Assembly (NCBI RefSeq): GCF_001399975.1
Contig: NZ_LKBD01000008.1
Coordinates: forward strand, 62,001 to 126,000
From: Pseudoalteromonas sp. P1-9
Lineage (GTDB): Bacteria; Pseudomonadota; Gammaproteobacteria; Enterobacterales; Alteromonadaceae
Reading direction: 5' to 3'
DNA: 64,000 bases
Part shown: positions 1 through 9,756 of the stretch, piece by piece
Position numbering within the stretch: the stretch's first letter is position 1
How the letters are laid out: the number at the start of each line of letters is the position of its first letter
Notes under the pieces: generated by a model
Seen by the model: only the letters and a program-made list of their open reading frames with translations
Told to the model about the DNA's origin: nothing
Databases searched by the model: none
Made by a program: the position numbers and the translations under genes

Positions 1-2066
1 TCAAGCGTTAGCTGTGAGTCTAAGAAAGATTGAATATCTTTATGGAAAAGCGCCGCTGAGAATAAGCTCGCCTCATCAAAGTACCATTCAATACTTACAT
101 CAAACTGATTTGCACGATACGGGTCAATATCTGGGTTACCACCTGTTCCGGTTTTAGTTTCTAGGTTGTATGAAGTAGACGGAGTCATTGAGTTATAATC
201 TGGGCGAGACATTACGCGTGCAGCTGCTAGTCGCATAATTAGGTCATCATCTAAGTCAATCGCTAAGTTAAGGCTTGGTAGTACGTCAAAATAGTCTTTT
301 GACTGCGTTTGCCAATCTTCACCAACGTAAGCGCCTGTATCTTGGTTTGTTTGTACTAAACGTACGCCTAAGTTACCGCGCAAGCTATCTGCGTCAATAT
401 CCGCCTTAATGTAACCAGCCAGGATTTGCTCTTCTACTTCAAAGGTACTTGCTTTTAATAAGTTGTACTGCCAACCAAGGGCATCACCTTCACGACGTAC
501 TTTGTTTGAATCAGTAATGGCGTAGTTTTTAAGTGTGCCATTTGAGCCTAAGCCAGATAGATAATCTGACGGCATTTGGAGCGAATAATCGGCTAATGAC
601 CAGCCTAAATCGGTACGTGTTGCAGTTTGACGTTTCTCATTATAGCGACTGTGGTCGCGATATTTAGCACCAAATTTAATATTACTAAATACAGCAACAT
701 CAACTGGGCGGTTAAAGTCTACTTGTACATAATGTTCATCGTCTTTGGCGTTATTTTGGTCGTAACGTAAAAAATCAAGTGACCATTTAGTGCCATCAGC
801 TGGATCAGCGCTATAGCTTGTTTTCATATCTTCAACACTTGACGCATCATACGAATGCACGTAGTTACCACCCCAGCCAACGCTGCGGTCAGCGTGTGAA
901 CCACCTGAACCCTTGGTATAACCCAAGTGCACGGAGGTTTGCCATATATCACCTTGATAATCTGCTTTTAAATCGTATGACTCAGTGCTAAGTTCTGAGT
1001 TACGTACTTTGGTCTCATCAAGAATATTATTACCATCTGGCGATAAACCGAGTGTGCCTGCAATTAGCATTTTGCCAACTTTGTCATGATCAATAATCGT
1101 CACGTCTTGATATTTTGAACCGCCATAACCTGGTAACCACAAGAAGTTTTGGTTTTCATTGTTAGCTTCTAATGTTGAATCAAGGGCATTAAAGGTAATG
1201 TCTAAGGCGTCACTTGGACGGTATTGTAGTGATGCATTGAAACCTGTGCGGATACGCTCTTGCGAAAACATAGCTGATCCACCGCCACCAGAGCTATAAA
1301 CATTTTTGTGAACTGTACCATCTTCCATTTCAATATCGCGATGCGTCCAGCTCCATGATTCAATACCATCTCGGCGTAGATTACGTTGCTGACGTACCAC
1401 TGAAATTAGTGCACCAAAGGTTTCATCTTCATTTTTCCATGAATATAAACCACTTAGTTGTGGGTCAGTTTCACCTGATACTTCACTGTGTTGCGCCATT
1501 ATGCTACCGGCGATTTTATTGGCTTCTAATTCTAGTGGTTTACGGGTACGAACGATCACTGTACCACCAATCGAGCCCTCATCAATATCGGCTTCTGGTG
1601 ACTTATAGACTTCAAGTCCAGATACAATTTCTGAAGGAAGCATAGTGTAATTAAAACCACGACTAGCAGGGGAGTTTGTCCACCAATCTACTGAGCCCAC
1701 AGCTTGGCCATTTAATAAAGTTCTGTTTTGGCTTTCAGACGTACCACGAATACTTACTCGTTCACCTTCACCGAAATTACGTGAAATCGATACGCCAGTA
1801 ATACGCTGAAGCGACTCTGCTACGTTCTGATCTGGAAATTTGCCGATGTCTTCAGCGGTTACGGCATCAACAACCGAACCTGAAAAACGTTTAGTATTAA
1901 GTGATTTCACTAAGCTGCCACGGATCCCGCGGACCTGAATTACCTCAACGTCGCTTTGTTCTGCAGTGTTTTCTTCTGCAGCCTGTACATATGTTGTGCT
2001 TAAGCTTGCAGCCAATAATGCCTGACTAATAGCTAGGCTTAATTTATTCTTAGTAGATATAGCCAT
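1..2066 (-). CDS. TonB-dependent receptor, TIGR01782-like (3' end cut by window)
   Basis: Outer-membrane beta-barrel receptor that would import a substrate using TonB energy. About 688 residues are visible from ATG 2066 and the frame stays open to base 1, so the C-terminal end lies outside the window. Seen: a signal peptide ending near STTYVQA, a TonB-box-like VIQVRG, and a plug domain with the family phrases DAVTAEDIGKFPDQN and SLQRITGVSI. The barrel ends near IEWYFDEASLFSAALFHKDI, typical of the Xanthomonas/Caulobacter-type receptor family often linked to carbohydrate or peptide uptake. Substrate unknown. No partner genes (regulator, hydrolase) are visible to its right. Family call is secure. 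Confidence 0.93.
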   Translation of the reverse strand, partial: MAISTKNKLSLAISQALLAASLSTTYVQAAEENTAEQSDVEVIQVRGIRGSLVKSLNTKRFSGSVVDAVTAEDIGKFPDQNVAESLQRITGVSISRNFGEGERVSIRGTSESQNRTLLNGQAVGSVDWWTNSPASRGFNYTMLPSEIVSGLEVYKSPEADIDEGSIGGTVIVRTRKPLELEANKIAGSIMAQHSEVSGETDPQLSGLYSWKNEDETFGALISVVRQQRNLRRDGIESWSWTHRDIEMEDGTVHKNVYSSGGGGSAMFSQERIRTGFNASLQYRPSDALDITFNALDSTLEANNENQNFLWLPGYGGSKYQDVTIIDHDKVGKMLIAGTLGLSPDGNNILDETKVRNSELSTESYDLKADYQGDIWQTSVHLGYTKGSGGSHADRSVGWGGNYVHSYDASSVEDMKTSYSADPADGTKWSLDFLRYDQNNAKDDEHYVQVDFNRPVDVAVFSNIKFGAKYRDHSRYNEKRQTATRTDLGWSLADYSLQMPSDYLSGLGSNGTLKNYAITDSNKVRREGDALGWQYNLLKASTFEVEEQILAGYIKADIDADSLRGNLGVRLVQTNQDTGAYVGEDWQTQSKDYFDVLPSLNLAIDLDDDLIMRLAAARVMSRPDYNSMTPSTSYNLETKTGTGGNPDIDPYRANQFDVSIEWYFDEASLFSAALFHKDIQSFLDSQLTL

Positions 2067-2106
2067 TGTTTCCCCTTGCGATGTAAAAACCATCAGTTGT
2101 TATTTT

Positions 2107-2143
2107 TTAACGGTAACTGTCTGCTTAAATCACACACCGTTAA
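2107..2143. promoter_or_regulatory. Inverted repeat TTAACGGT / ACCGTTAA, possible operator
   Basis: TTAACGGT (2107-2114) and its exact complement ACCGTTAA (2136-2143) lie about 40 to 80 bases upstream of the receptor start, where an operator would be expected. No regulator is identified, so function is inferred from position only. Confidence 0.3.
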
Positions 2144-2686
2144 CAATTGCCCAATGCGGAATGTGTTTTAAGCTGGGGTAATAGCTACATGATTAGTTGT
2201 GAATCGTATTGATTGATTATGAATAGTTATGAATTATAAGGGTGAATTTTAAATAAATTTTAAAAACAATGACTTAAAAGTTTGTGTGCTTTTAATAAAT
2301 TAAGTTTATTTAACGAAGTTTGTAGAAGATTAATTGGTTTATATAATTATTCGATATTGAAATCGGATGAAAAAAGGGTTTATGTGTTATTTAATCGTTA
2401 AATTTTTCTGTTGCGGCTATTAAAAAGCTATCGCTGAGCATACCGCTTAGTTGGCCGTGTTAAGAAATAAGCGTTTTAAGTAACCGGTGAGTTGTGTTGT
2501 TCACTTTTCGCGTTTACTAAGTGGATTTAAATAAGCGCTTGATGTTGTATATCCGTAAAAATGCCTCAATTAGTTCAGTAAAAAATGATCATTCGAAAAC
2601 ACTTACACCATTTTTGTGTGAACAGAGTTAAAAGGCTATTTAAATTGAACACGAAAGTTTTGAGGTTTGTTGTTAATTTTTGCAGC

Positions 2687-2714
2687 AGATGAAGGTATTA
2701 AGATGAAGGTATTA
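2687..2714. repeat. Exact 14-bp tandem duplication
   Basis: AGATGAAGGTATTA occurs twice head-to-tail at 2687-2700 and 2701-2714, in non-coding DNA. It looks like replication slippage. Confidence 0.8.
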
Positions 2715-3030
2715 GAAGGATGATATAGAAAGCATATATAGAATGCCAAGCGATTGCGCGTCAGTTTACATACCCAAAGTGATAACACGATTCAAAAACC
2801 AAACAAACAGCTTGGTACAACACATTTTGATTTGAAAGAAACTTATATTTGAAAGTAGTTATACGGCTAAGAACAAGGTTCTTTTATTAGTTGGATTTTC
2901 TTACGCTGGTGGTATTGGCTCAGGCTCAGCTCGTTCGAGTACTGAGTCGTTCGATCTCATGATATTGAAAAACTATTTAAGGTTTGAGATAGCTGTAACA
3001 TGGTTAACGAATAAAGCGGGTGGAAAAGGT

Positions 3031-3052
3031 GAGTCGCCTAGGTTGGCGACTC
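3031..3052 (-). terminator. Hairpin downstream of the ThrE-like gene
   Basis: GAGTCGCC and GGCGACTC form a perfect 8-bp stem with a 6-base loop just after the leftward gene stop at 3060. The T-run on the leftward side is weak (ACCTTTTCC), so it may be only a modest terminator. Confidence 0.45.
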
Positions 3053-3059
3053 ATATATC

Positions 3060-4286
3060 TTAAAGGCTTTTCTTTGGCGGTAACGCCACGTTCGCAAATA
3101 TCAGTCCGGCGACCAGAGACATAAAAATAAGAAACGTTTGTTGGCCAATACCTGTACTTGCAATAAACTCTTGCCCCGAGATTAACGAATTTAATCCTAT
3201 ATAGGTTTTACTTCCGGGAACCAATACGATCAAACCTTGCATCGCCACAATACATGCGGGTGCATTGGCAACACGTGTAAAGAAGTTACTGTAAACACCA
3301 ACCGCAAATGCGCCAACAAACGTGCCGAGTGCATAATCTAAATACATGGCGCCCGCGATACTAGCACCGTAAGCGACAAACCCCGCGACAATTGACCACA
3401 CCGCATGTTTCGCTTTGGTACGAAAGATAACGATTAAGCTCATACATAAAATAGCGATGGCAAGCCAAGCAGTCCATTTTGGCATTTGTGGTGGTGCAAC
3501 AAAGTCGGTTTGACCAAATAGCGAAAAGCCTACTGCAATACCTAAAAAGGCGCCAAAATAAAGCTTGAAGAGCAGCATTAACGCATCCATTACGCGCGCA
3601 GTGCCAGAAACTAAATGACGAGCAGATAATTCAGCTAGGCCAAGTGTTAACGCCAAGCCCGGTATAAATACAATGATGGCGGATAATATAACCATACGTA
3701 TATTGATGCCGGGGTCGATGTAAACGCTTATCGCACACGCTAAAATGGCGGCAACAATAGAAACCACAGCTTCAAGCATATGGGCGACACGTTTTGAACG
3801 CTCTGACCAAAGCACAAACAAATAAATAACACTGCTAATTAACGTTGACCAAAGTACGTCGTTCCAACTTGTCCCCATCAGCATGGCAAATGCACCCGCC
3901 GACATTACGAACGCGATACCTGTGATAAAACGGTTATAAGGATTTGGGAAATTAGCTATTTCATCAAGCGCGTGATCGGCTTGTTCCAAGGTAATCGTGT
4001 AGTCAGTTAGTTTATCAACGAGTTCATCACTGCGTGCAAGTGCGCCTAGGTCTAATTCACCCGGAGAAACACGCGCCGCATGGGTATATTCGTCTTCGTG
4101 GCCTTCTGTCCAGATAACAAATGTTAATGCGGTTGGTGTAATAATAAACGACGCTTTTAAGCCTAAAAATGTTGCTAAATTTTCTAGATGAGCTTCTAGC
4201 CGGTAAGCAGGTGTACCGAATTTGTGCAGCATTTTACCAAGCTTTACAATAAAGCGGCGTTTTTGCGTAAAACTAGCTGTGTTCAA
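3060..4286 (-). CDS. ThrE-family threonine/serine exporter-like membrane protein
   Basis: Predicted inner-membrane amino-acid exporter of the ThrE family, with YjjP-like and YjjB-like halves in one chain (408 residues). The N-terminal part (about 10-120, RRFIVKLGKMLHKFGTPA) is the soluble YjjP-type domain. About ten hydrophobic segments follow from residue 120 onward. The C-terminal half (from about 270) carries the second membrane domain with LIVLVPGSKTYIGL. The start is a TTG at 4286 with no clear ribosome site, chosen because the conserved RRFIVKLGK stretch precedes the first ATG (4232). The gene stands alone. Substrate is inferred from family only. Confidence 0.85.
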   Translation of the reverse strand: MNTASFTQKRRFIVKLGKMLHKFGTPAYRLEAHLENLATFLGLKASFIITPTALTFVIWTEGHEDEYTHAARVSPGELDLGALARSDELVDKLTDYTITLEQADHALDEIANFPNPYNRFITGIAFVMSAGAFAMLMGTSWNDVLWSTLISSVIYLFVLWSERSKRVAHMLEAVVSIVAAILACAISVYIDPGINIRMVILSAIIVFIPGLALTLGLAELSARHLVSGTARVMDALMLLFKLYFGAFLGIAVGFSLFGQTDFVAPPQMPKWTAWLAIAILCMSLIVIFRTKAKHAVWSIVAGFVAYGASIAGAMYLDYALGTFVGAFAVGVYSNFFTRVANAPACIVAMQGLIVLVPGSKTYIGLNSLISGQEFIASTGIGQQTFLIFMSLVAGLIFANVALPPKKSL

Positions 4287-4634
4287 GGTTTTAAATCTAC
4301 ATATACAGTGATGACTCGCAAATTTTATGTTTTATTTACGGTTTGTCTAGTTTTGTTTATGTTAAATATCAACAATTGTAATAAATCCGGGTCAAGATCA
4401 ATAAAAAATGCATCAATTTATACATATTGATAACAAAGGTAATTTATAAAATAAATTATTAATTTTATGTTAACGTTAAAGTAACATGGGTCAAAGGACA
4501 AGGCCGATTGTTATGGAATGACGTGCTTAAATGTGTGTAACTAATTGGTTAGGTGTGGCCTATTAGTATTGTTTGCCAGCGTATTAATGTGCAAATAGTA
4601 TGGTGTGGTATGAAAAGGATATTGAGGTGTAAAC
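4287..4634. other. Intergenic region between divergent genes
   Basis: About 350 AT-rich bases that must hold the promoters of the leftward exporter and the rightward solute-binding protein. I see no strong palindrome and no RNA gene. A short rightward reading frame at 4224-4430 overlaps the exporter start and is not credible. Confidence 0.5.
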
Positions 4635-5447
4635 GTGAACTGGATAGTCAAACTTGTCATTATAACTGTATGTTTTAGTAATTTAGTGCAGGCGTATGAG
4701 AATGTAACTGTCACTATTTATACTGAACACTTTCCTCCTTACAACTTTCGAGATGGCGACAAAATCAAAGGCATTAATCATGATATTGTTGCCCGCGCAT
4801 GCGAAGTCGCAGGTTTAAAGTGCAAATTTAAAATGTATCCTTGGCAGCGTGCAATGGCATTGTCATTATCAAAACGTTTTGCTGGGCTGGTTTCAACTTC
4901 ACGATTGCCGGACCGTGAAGCACATTTTCAATGGGTAGGGCCATTAGTCTCGAGCCCAGCATGCTTTTATAAATTAGCTCATCGGAGCGACATTCATATT
5001 AATTCAAAACAACAACTTAACAATTACACCGTGGGTTTAAACAAAGGTGATGTTTATGAACACGTGTTGCAAAATTGGGGCATGCAAGAAAACGTTAATT
5101 ACGTTATTTACTCAGAAAAATTTGGTGAAGTTGACGCGTTTAAAAAAGGCAAGTTAGATTTATTTATTGCATCCGCCAATACACTTCAATACCACATAGA
5201 TAGCGATAGGCTCGCACTGCACGAAGTTGAACCGGTATTTGTAATAAGCGATGAGGCATTACTTGGCAATTATTTAGCGCTTAATTTGGCAATGCCAATT
5301 GAAATAGTCGAGAAACTACAAAATGCGCTGGTTGAATTAAAGCAAAGTAACGAAATTCAGTTAATTAAAAAGCGTTATATTCCGACAGCACAAAGTGTGA
5401 TTTCAGAATCAGAACTATCGTTAGCCAAACGCTGTATTTATGGTTAG
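4635..5447 (+). CDS. Periplasmic solute-binding protein, family 3 (amino-acid type)
   Basis: Exported 270-residue protein of the bacterial extracellular solute-binding family 3. It starts at GTG 4635 with ribosome site GAGGTG. A signal peptide ends near FSNLVQAYEN. The first lobe has FPPYNFRDGDKIKGINHDIV and a PWQRAM segment; the second carries LNKGDVYEHVL. No permease or ATPase gene is adjacent. Orphan proteins of this kind in Alteromonadales often act as scavenging or sensory binding proteins rather than as part of a dedicated transporter, but that role is an inference. A polar amino acid is a possible ligand. Confidence 0.85.
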   Translation: MNWIVKLVIITVCFSNLVQAYENVTVTIYTEHFPPYNFRDGDKIKGINHDIVARACEVAGLKCKFKMYPWQRAMALSLSKRFAGLVSTSRLPDREAHFQWVGPLVSSPACFYKLAHRSDIHINSKQQLNNYTVGLNKGDVYEHVLQNWGMQENVNYVIYSEKFGEVDAFKKGKLDLFIASANTLQYHIDSDRLALHEVEPVFVISDEALLGNYLALNLAMPIEIVEKLQNALVELKQSNEIQLIKKRYIPTAQSVISESELSLAKRCIYG

Positions 5448-5593
5448 TTTATTACGTTAAATTTAACCATTTGATTTAGTAATGGCGATTTTGCTAGCGT
5501 TATAAATCGTCTTCACCATTGTAAAATGGCATATCGAGTTTTCACACCGGAATCTGACGCAACACGCAATTGGCATTACTATAAGGGAATAGT

Positions 5594-5890
5594 ATGTTTA
5601 GAGTGGTATACGAATGGAAAGTGCCAGTAACGCAGCAACAAGCATTTCAAACTATTTGGCGCACAACAACCGAAACGATTCATGACACTGTAGAGGGGGC
5701 GCTTGGTAGTTTTATGCTGCGCTCTAGTGATGAACCAGAAAAAATACTCACAGTTGCTAAGTGGCATTCACGCGAACATTGGCAACAATTTTGGGGTAAT
5801 TGTAATCCCCATCAAATGCAGAAGATGCGAGCAATAGCCGAGCGTATTTCGGTTGAAACCTTTGATGAAATAGAAGATAGAAGCAAGTGA
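5594..5890 (+). CDS. Small ABM-like (dimeric alpha-beta barrel) protein
   Basis: 98 residues, cytoplasmic, no signal peptide, start ATG 5594 after AAGGGAA. The pattern fits the antibiotic-biosynthesis-monooxygenase-like fold: an opening strand FRVVYEWKVP, a helix rich in Gln/Thr, a middle strand GALGSFMLRSSDEPEKILTVAKW, and a helix REHWQQFWGN. Proteins of this fold include monooxygenases and many uncharacterised stress or heme-related proteins, so no reaction is claimed. It stands alone between the solute-binding protein and a chemoreceptor. Its reality is supported by the ribosome site, the clean stop and protein-like composition. Confidence 0.7.
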   Translation: MFRVVYEWKVPVTQQQAFQTIWRTTTETIHDTVEGALGSFMLRSSDEPEKILTVAKWHSREHWQQFWGNCNPHQMQKMRAIAERISVETFDEIEDRSK

Positions 5891-5963
5891 TGAAGGTTAC
5901 GTAACACTGATTCTAAGTACTTAAACGAAGTGTATTGGTTATGTACTTAAAACTGTATTTTAA

Positions 5964-6011
5964 AAGTGCCCAGTTTTTAAAAGCGCTTCACTTTCATAAA
6001 CTTGGGCACTT
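5964..6011. terminator. Possible terminator of the chemoreceptor
   Basis: AAGTGCCCA-GTTT (from 5964) pairs with AAACTTGGGCACTT (to 6011), with a one-base bulge and a loop of about 21 bases. It lies between the convergent ABM-like gene and chemoreceptor and ends in short T or A runs on both strands. Confidence 0.45.
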
Positions 6012-6027
6012 AAACTATTAACTCAGT

Positions 6028-7992
6028 TTAGCTAAGTTTAAATTTAGACCCGATCACATTTAATTCATCAGTAAGCGCTTTTAGCTGTAAACTGGCGTCA
6101 GCAATGAGCTCTGCGCCCGCAGCGTTTTCAAGTGCTGCATTGTTTATTGCGGTAATGCTTTGGGTTATTTCTTCAGCGGCAATACTTTGTTGTGCAGCCG
6201 CAGTTGCAATTGCCTCGGTATTTTGCGTCATCATATCCATATCAGCTAAAACATCGTGCATGGTTGCTTCACTGTTTTTGGCTTTTTCAAATGTGGTATT
6301 AGCAAGCTCGGTACTTTGCTCTATCGCAGTAACGGCACACTGTGTATCTGATTGTAATTCATAAATTATTTTCTCAATATTGGCAGTAGATTGCTGCGTT
6401 TTGAAGGCAAGTTGCCTAACTTCATCTGCCACTACCGCAAAACCGCGTCCTTGTTCACCGGCACGGGCCGCTTCAATTGCGGCGTTAAGCGCAAGTAAGT
6501 TGGTTTGCTCAGTCACGCTTTGAATCACTTCAAGCACCGAATTTATACCAATACTTTTTCGTTCGACTTGATTAATAACACTGTTAGCTTTGTTTAATGA
6601 CGTTTCTAACTGTTCGATAGCACTGAGTGCATCATGAATATCACGATTTGCCTCCTGGCTTTTAAGGCTTGCCAGCTGTGTTTGTTCAGAGCAGTCTTTT
6701 GCGTTATTTGCCACTTCTTCAATGGTAATAGTCATTTCGTGCATAGCAGCAGATACGCGCTCAATACTCACGTGTTGCTCCTCTAAGCTAGATTTGGCTT
6801 GAATACTGGTAGAGCTTGTTTGCGAAGCCATGCCAGTTAGTTTTTGGCTTGACGAGATAATAGAACTAATAATGCTATGTAAACTTTGGTTCATTTTTTT
6901 CATCGAGTTAAGTAAACCAAAGGTGTACTGATTGCCAAATTGGTGTGTTAAATCACCATCAGCGATTTTCATCGCCAATTTATGAATGTCTTTTGGTTCG
7001 CCACCAATTGGTTTTAAAATTGAACGGGTAATGAGTAGCGCAGTAACCACAATACACACCAAGCTAAACAGCGAAATTATTAAAATCGATGACTTTAATT
7101 TCTCGGTTGCTGCAAAGGCCTCGGCTGCGTCAATTTCTGAAATAAGTACCCAGCTTATATCACCAAAGTTGATTGGCATATACGCCGACAAGACAGCGTT
7201 GTCATTGTAGTCTTGAATAATTTCAGTATTACTAATGCCGCTCAGTCCCTTGGTTACAGCAAGCGTGCTAATGCCATTATCGGTTATATTACCAGCGAAA
7301 CTCGCTTTAACGCTGCGGCCAACGGGGTCTAAAAATGAGTCAGAGCGCATGCGATGATCTTGCCCAACAATATAAGATTCCCCAGTTTCACCCATACCTT
7401 CGCGTTGCTGCATTAACGTGTTTATTTTGGTGATTGATAGTTGTAACGCAATCACACCTTTTATTTCGCCGTTTTGTGTAATTGGCTGTGCGATAAAAGC
7501 AGCGGGTTCATTGTTACTCGGTGCGTAGGCCGAAAAATCGACAATATTAAAGCGCTGGTTTAGCGTTGTTTTGTTAAACAGGCTGGCTAAGCCAGATTGC
7601 GCGTAAGGGCCATCAAGCAAGTTTGTTTGATAGTCTGATTCTTTTGCAACGCTGTAAAAAATATCACCATTTAAATCAATTAAGAATAAATCGTAGTACT
7701 GATTAGTTTCGATAAAGCGTTTAAAGTAGTCGTGTTTTTGCTCGGCTAATTCTGCGTTTGTTACATCATCCATGTTGGTCCATGACGATGCAATTAACGA
7801 TAAATCGGCTTTGCTTTGGGCAAAGTAATTGCGTATTTCCGTGGCTTTAATGTTTTTGATCGACGTTAATTGATTAAATGCTTGTTGTTCAAGTGCATTA
7901 TTAGAGATTGTAATTGCGATAAGGGTAATAATAAACACTGGCACTAATGCCAGCGCTAAAAAGGAAAATAACAGTTTTTGCTTAAGATTCAT
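6028..7992 (-). CDS. Methyl-accepting chemotaxis protein (dCache-type sensor)
   Basis: 654-residue chemoreceptor that would signal through CheA/CheW to the flagellar motor. A first membrane helix lies at about 8-30. A large periplasmic region (30-300) has the Cache-like features [15 protein letters not shown] and [12 protein letters not shown]. The second helix is at about 303-325, then a HAMP-like linker ([23 protein letters not shown]). The cytoplasmic hairpin peaks in [19 protein letters not shown] with [10 protein letters not shown], at roughly 490-530. Start is ATG 7992. It is unlike the tandem pair at 12.3-16.5 kb in its sensor part. Ligand unknown. Confidence 0.93.
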   Translation of the reverse strand: MNLKQKLLFSFLALALVPVFIITLIAITISNNALEQQAFNQLTSIKNIKATEIRNYFAQSKADLSLIASSWTNMDDVTNAELAEQKHDYFKRFIETNQYYDLFLIDLNGDIFYSVAKESDYQTNLLDGPYAQSGLASLFNKTTLNQRFNIVDFSAYAPSNNEPAAFIAQPITQNGEIKGVIALQLSITKINTLMQQREGMGETGESYIVGQDHRMRSDSFLDPVGRSVKASFAGNITDNGISTLAVTKGLSGISNTEIIQDYNDNAVLSAYMPINFGDISWVLISEIDAAEAFAATEKLKSSILIISLFSLVCIVVTALLITRSILKPIGGEPKDIHKLAMKIADGDLTHQFGNQYTFGLLNSMKKMNQSLHSIISSIISSSQKLTGMASQTSSTSIQAKSSLEEQHVSIERVSAAMHEMTITIEEVANNAKDCSEQTQLASLKSQEANRDIHDALSAIEQLETSLNKANSVINQVERKSIGINSVLEVIQSVTEQTNLLALNAAIEAARAGEQGRGFAVVADEVRQLAFKTQQSTANIEKIIYELQSDTQCAVTAIEQSTELANTTFEKAKNSEATMHDVLADMDMMTQNTEAIATAAAQQSIAAEEITQSITAINNAALENAAGAELIADASLQLKALTDELNVIGSKFKLS

Positions 7993-8131
7993 ACGGTTTG
8001 AAACGATTAAGAGTAAAGTAAGGACAATATGTTACATTGTAATATAACTGTCATATAATGAGAATTGTTACTGTTTGTAAACAGGCAATAATGTTAAATC
8101 ATTAATAATACTCATTTTATAAATATCGTTT

Positions 8132-9364
8132 TTATTCGTCGTTGTGTCGCGACTTGTTTTTTTCGGTGATCCATTGCGACATATATTTTGTGCTCGCATG
8201 CATATGATGTTTAAGCATTTGCCCGGTAAAATTGTTCAAGCGATGTTGTTCTAAGTCATTACGTACCGAGTTGATTCTTTCAATTAAATCGCAAGCTAGC
8301 GGTGCTTTGGCAAATTTTTCAATCAGCTTGTTATGGCACAAAGATGACTTTTGTTGCCACAGTGCTCTGTTCGAATATAAATTTACTGCATCAGTAACAA
8401 TATTTTCAGCGTGCTCACTCACAAGACCGGGCCAATTTTCACTGTCGAACATGCCTTCAATGCCAATTGGTGTTGTGATAGAAGGGGTTTGGCACACCAT
8501 GGCATCTAAAAACTTTCCTTTTATACCAGCGCCAAAACGCAGTGGACTTAGCATCACTTTGGCATTTTTTATTACTTCATAGGCGTCGTCACACCAACCT
8601 TTTACAATAAAACCGGTTTTCTCATTAGAAATAGCAGTGGCTTTTGGTGGTGGATACGACCCATAGATGTGCAGTTCTGCGGTAGAAAGTTGTTTGCGGA
8701 TCTGTGGCCAAATTTGCTGCAAAAATAACACACTATCCCAGTTTGGCGCGTGGCGAAAATTACCTATAGTGATAAAGTGCTGGCGCTCTTCAAAGCGTGG
8801 GTTCTCTGATAACTTATCGGTATCAAACATAAAGGGCAGGTGATGCAATAAACTTGGCTCAAGCTTGTATTGTGCTTGCAACAAGTTCATTTCATAGTCT
8901 GAAATGATAAGTGATAAATCACAGCGTAAAATGGCCGCAATTTCACGCTTTGCAAGATCAGATGACCAGTCTTGTGCTTGTAGGGCGCGTCCCGCTTTGT
9001 GTGCCAAATGGCGTGCGTTTCTAACGCTCTGTAAATCTTCCGTATCAAGAATTTTTAACGCGTTAGGGCAGTATGTATCTACACGCCAGCCGAATTGTTC
9101 TTCCATCATAAACCGGTCAAACATCACTATATCTGGGTTAAAAGCCGCAATATAGTCATTAAAACTGTCGCAATTTAGGGTAATTTCAGCGCTTGAAACG
9201 TGAATGCTGTTAAGGTCAAACATATGCGGCGTTTTTTGCGCAGGCGAGGCAAATTCTACCTGCCAGCCTTGCTCTAAAAATGTTTGCATAATCGACAAAA
9301 TATGGCTGCCTGCAGCAGATGATTTAGGCTCCGGCCACACATAACCAATAACAAGAACTTTCAC
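8132..9364 (-). CDS. Glycosyltransferase, GT-B fold, family 1/4-like
   Basis: About 410 residues. Cytoplasmic or membrane-associated sugar transferase with two Rossmann-like halves. The N-terminal half opens with KVLVIGYVWPEPKSSAAGSH, giving an acceptor domain. The C-terminal half has FITIGNFRHAPNWDSVLFL and the late motif LSPLRFGAGIKGKFLDAM, the pattern in which group 1 enzymes hold the nucleotide sugar. The frame extends to a TTG at 9379, but GTG 9364 gives the natural start VKVLVIGY. No other polysaccharide or LPS genes are nearby, so acceptor and sugar cannot be guessed. Confidence 0.85.
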   Translation of the reverse strand: MKVLVIGYVWPEPKSSAAGSHILSIMQTFLEQGWQVEFASPAQKTPHMFDLNSIHVSSAEITLNCDSFNDYIAAFNPDIVMFDRFMMEEQFGWRVDTYCPNALKILDTEDLQSVRNARHLAHKAGRALQAQDWSSDLAKREIAAILRCDLSLIISDYEMNLLQAQYKLEPSLLHHLPFMFDTDKLSENPRFEERQHFITIGNFRHAPNWDSVLFLQQIWPQIRKQLSTAELHIYGSYPPPKATAISNEKTGFIVKGWCDDAYEVIKNAKVMLSPLRFGAGIKGKFLDAMVCQTPSITTPIGIEGMFDSENWPGLVSEHAENIVTDAVNLYSNRALWQQKSSLCHNKLIEKFAKAPLACDLIERINSVRNDLEQHRLNNFTGQMLKHHMHASTKYMSQWITEKNKSRHNDE

Positions 9365-9379
9365 GGTGTTTCTCAACAA

Positions 9380-9756
9380 AAATATAATCGGCGCATTTTA
9401 TCGTAAATTTACCGCAATTGCTTGAGTAAGCTAATTATAATCAATAGTCTTGAAGTCGTTTTACGATTCAAATGATTGAATGGTAATCAATTAAAATAAA
9501 GAGTAAGGAAGGGAAGGCTAACGTAGGCTGCAAAATTAAGCTTATATTATACCAATTCAATTAAGTAGCTGATCATCCTAGCGGACTAAATGTCATGCTA
9601 ACTGCGTTGGAATTTATCATTGTAGAACAACTACACAAGAAAAATTCTGCCTTGTTATCATTTCATTTATCCAGCGCTATCCCTGATCACATACCTAACA
9701 GAATTGGTATTACTTCTCGTTTGCTTGAATAATAAAATCACTACCAAGGAACAGTA
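9380..9756. other. Intergenic region containing a palindromic repeat
   Basis: About 375 bases before the S9 peptidase. Apart from the 162-bp palindromic element (9549-9710) I see only the AAGGAA ribosome site of the peptidase gene. Confidence 0.6.
9549..9710. repeat. 162-bp palindromic element with terminal inverted repeats (MITE-like)
   Basis: The ends are exact inverted copies: ATACCAATTC (9549-9558) and GAATTGGTAT (9701-9710). Inside, GCTGATCATCCTAGCG is mirrored imperfectly by CGCTATCCCTGATCAC. The centre holds TGTAG-AACAA-CTACA (9621-9635), so the whole element can fold into one long imperfect hairpin. It encodes no protein. A related core is at 16567-16631. It is probably a non-autonomous transposable or palindromic repeat of this genome; the family name is not known to me. 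Confidence 0.75.

Larger units (their letters stand above)
2067..3059. other. Long non-coding stretch upstream of the receptor
   Basis: About 990 bases with no credible gene on either strand. It holds the leftward promoter region of the receptor, an 8-bp inverted repeat (2107-2143), an exact 14-bp tandem repeat (2687-2714) and a hairpin (3031-3052). The part from 2500 to 3000 looks like decayed sequence, but I recognise no parent gene. Confidence 0.6.

Noticed and set aside
1355..1645. Rightward reading frame of 96 residues
   Set aside because: It lies antisense inside the clear TonB-receptor coding frame and has no protein character or ribosome site.
4224..4430. Rightward reading frame of 68 residues overlapping the exporter start
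   Set aside because: Antisense to the conserved exporter N-terminus, no ribosome site, and low-complexity end.
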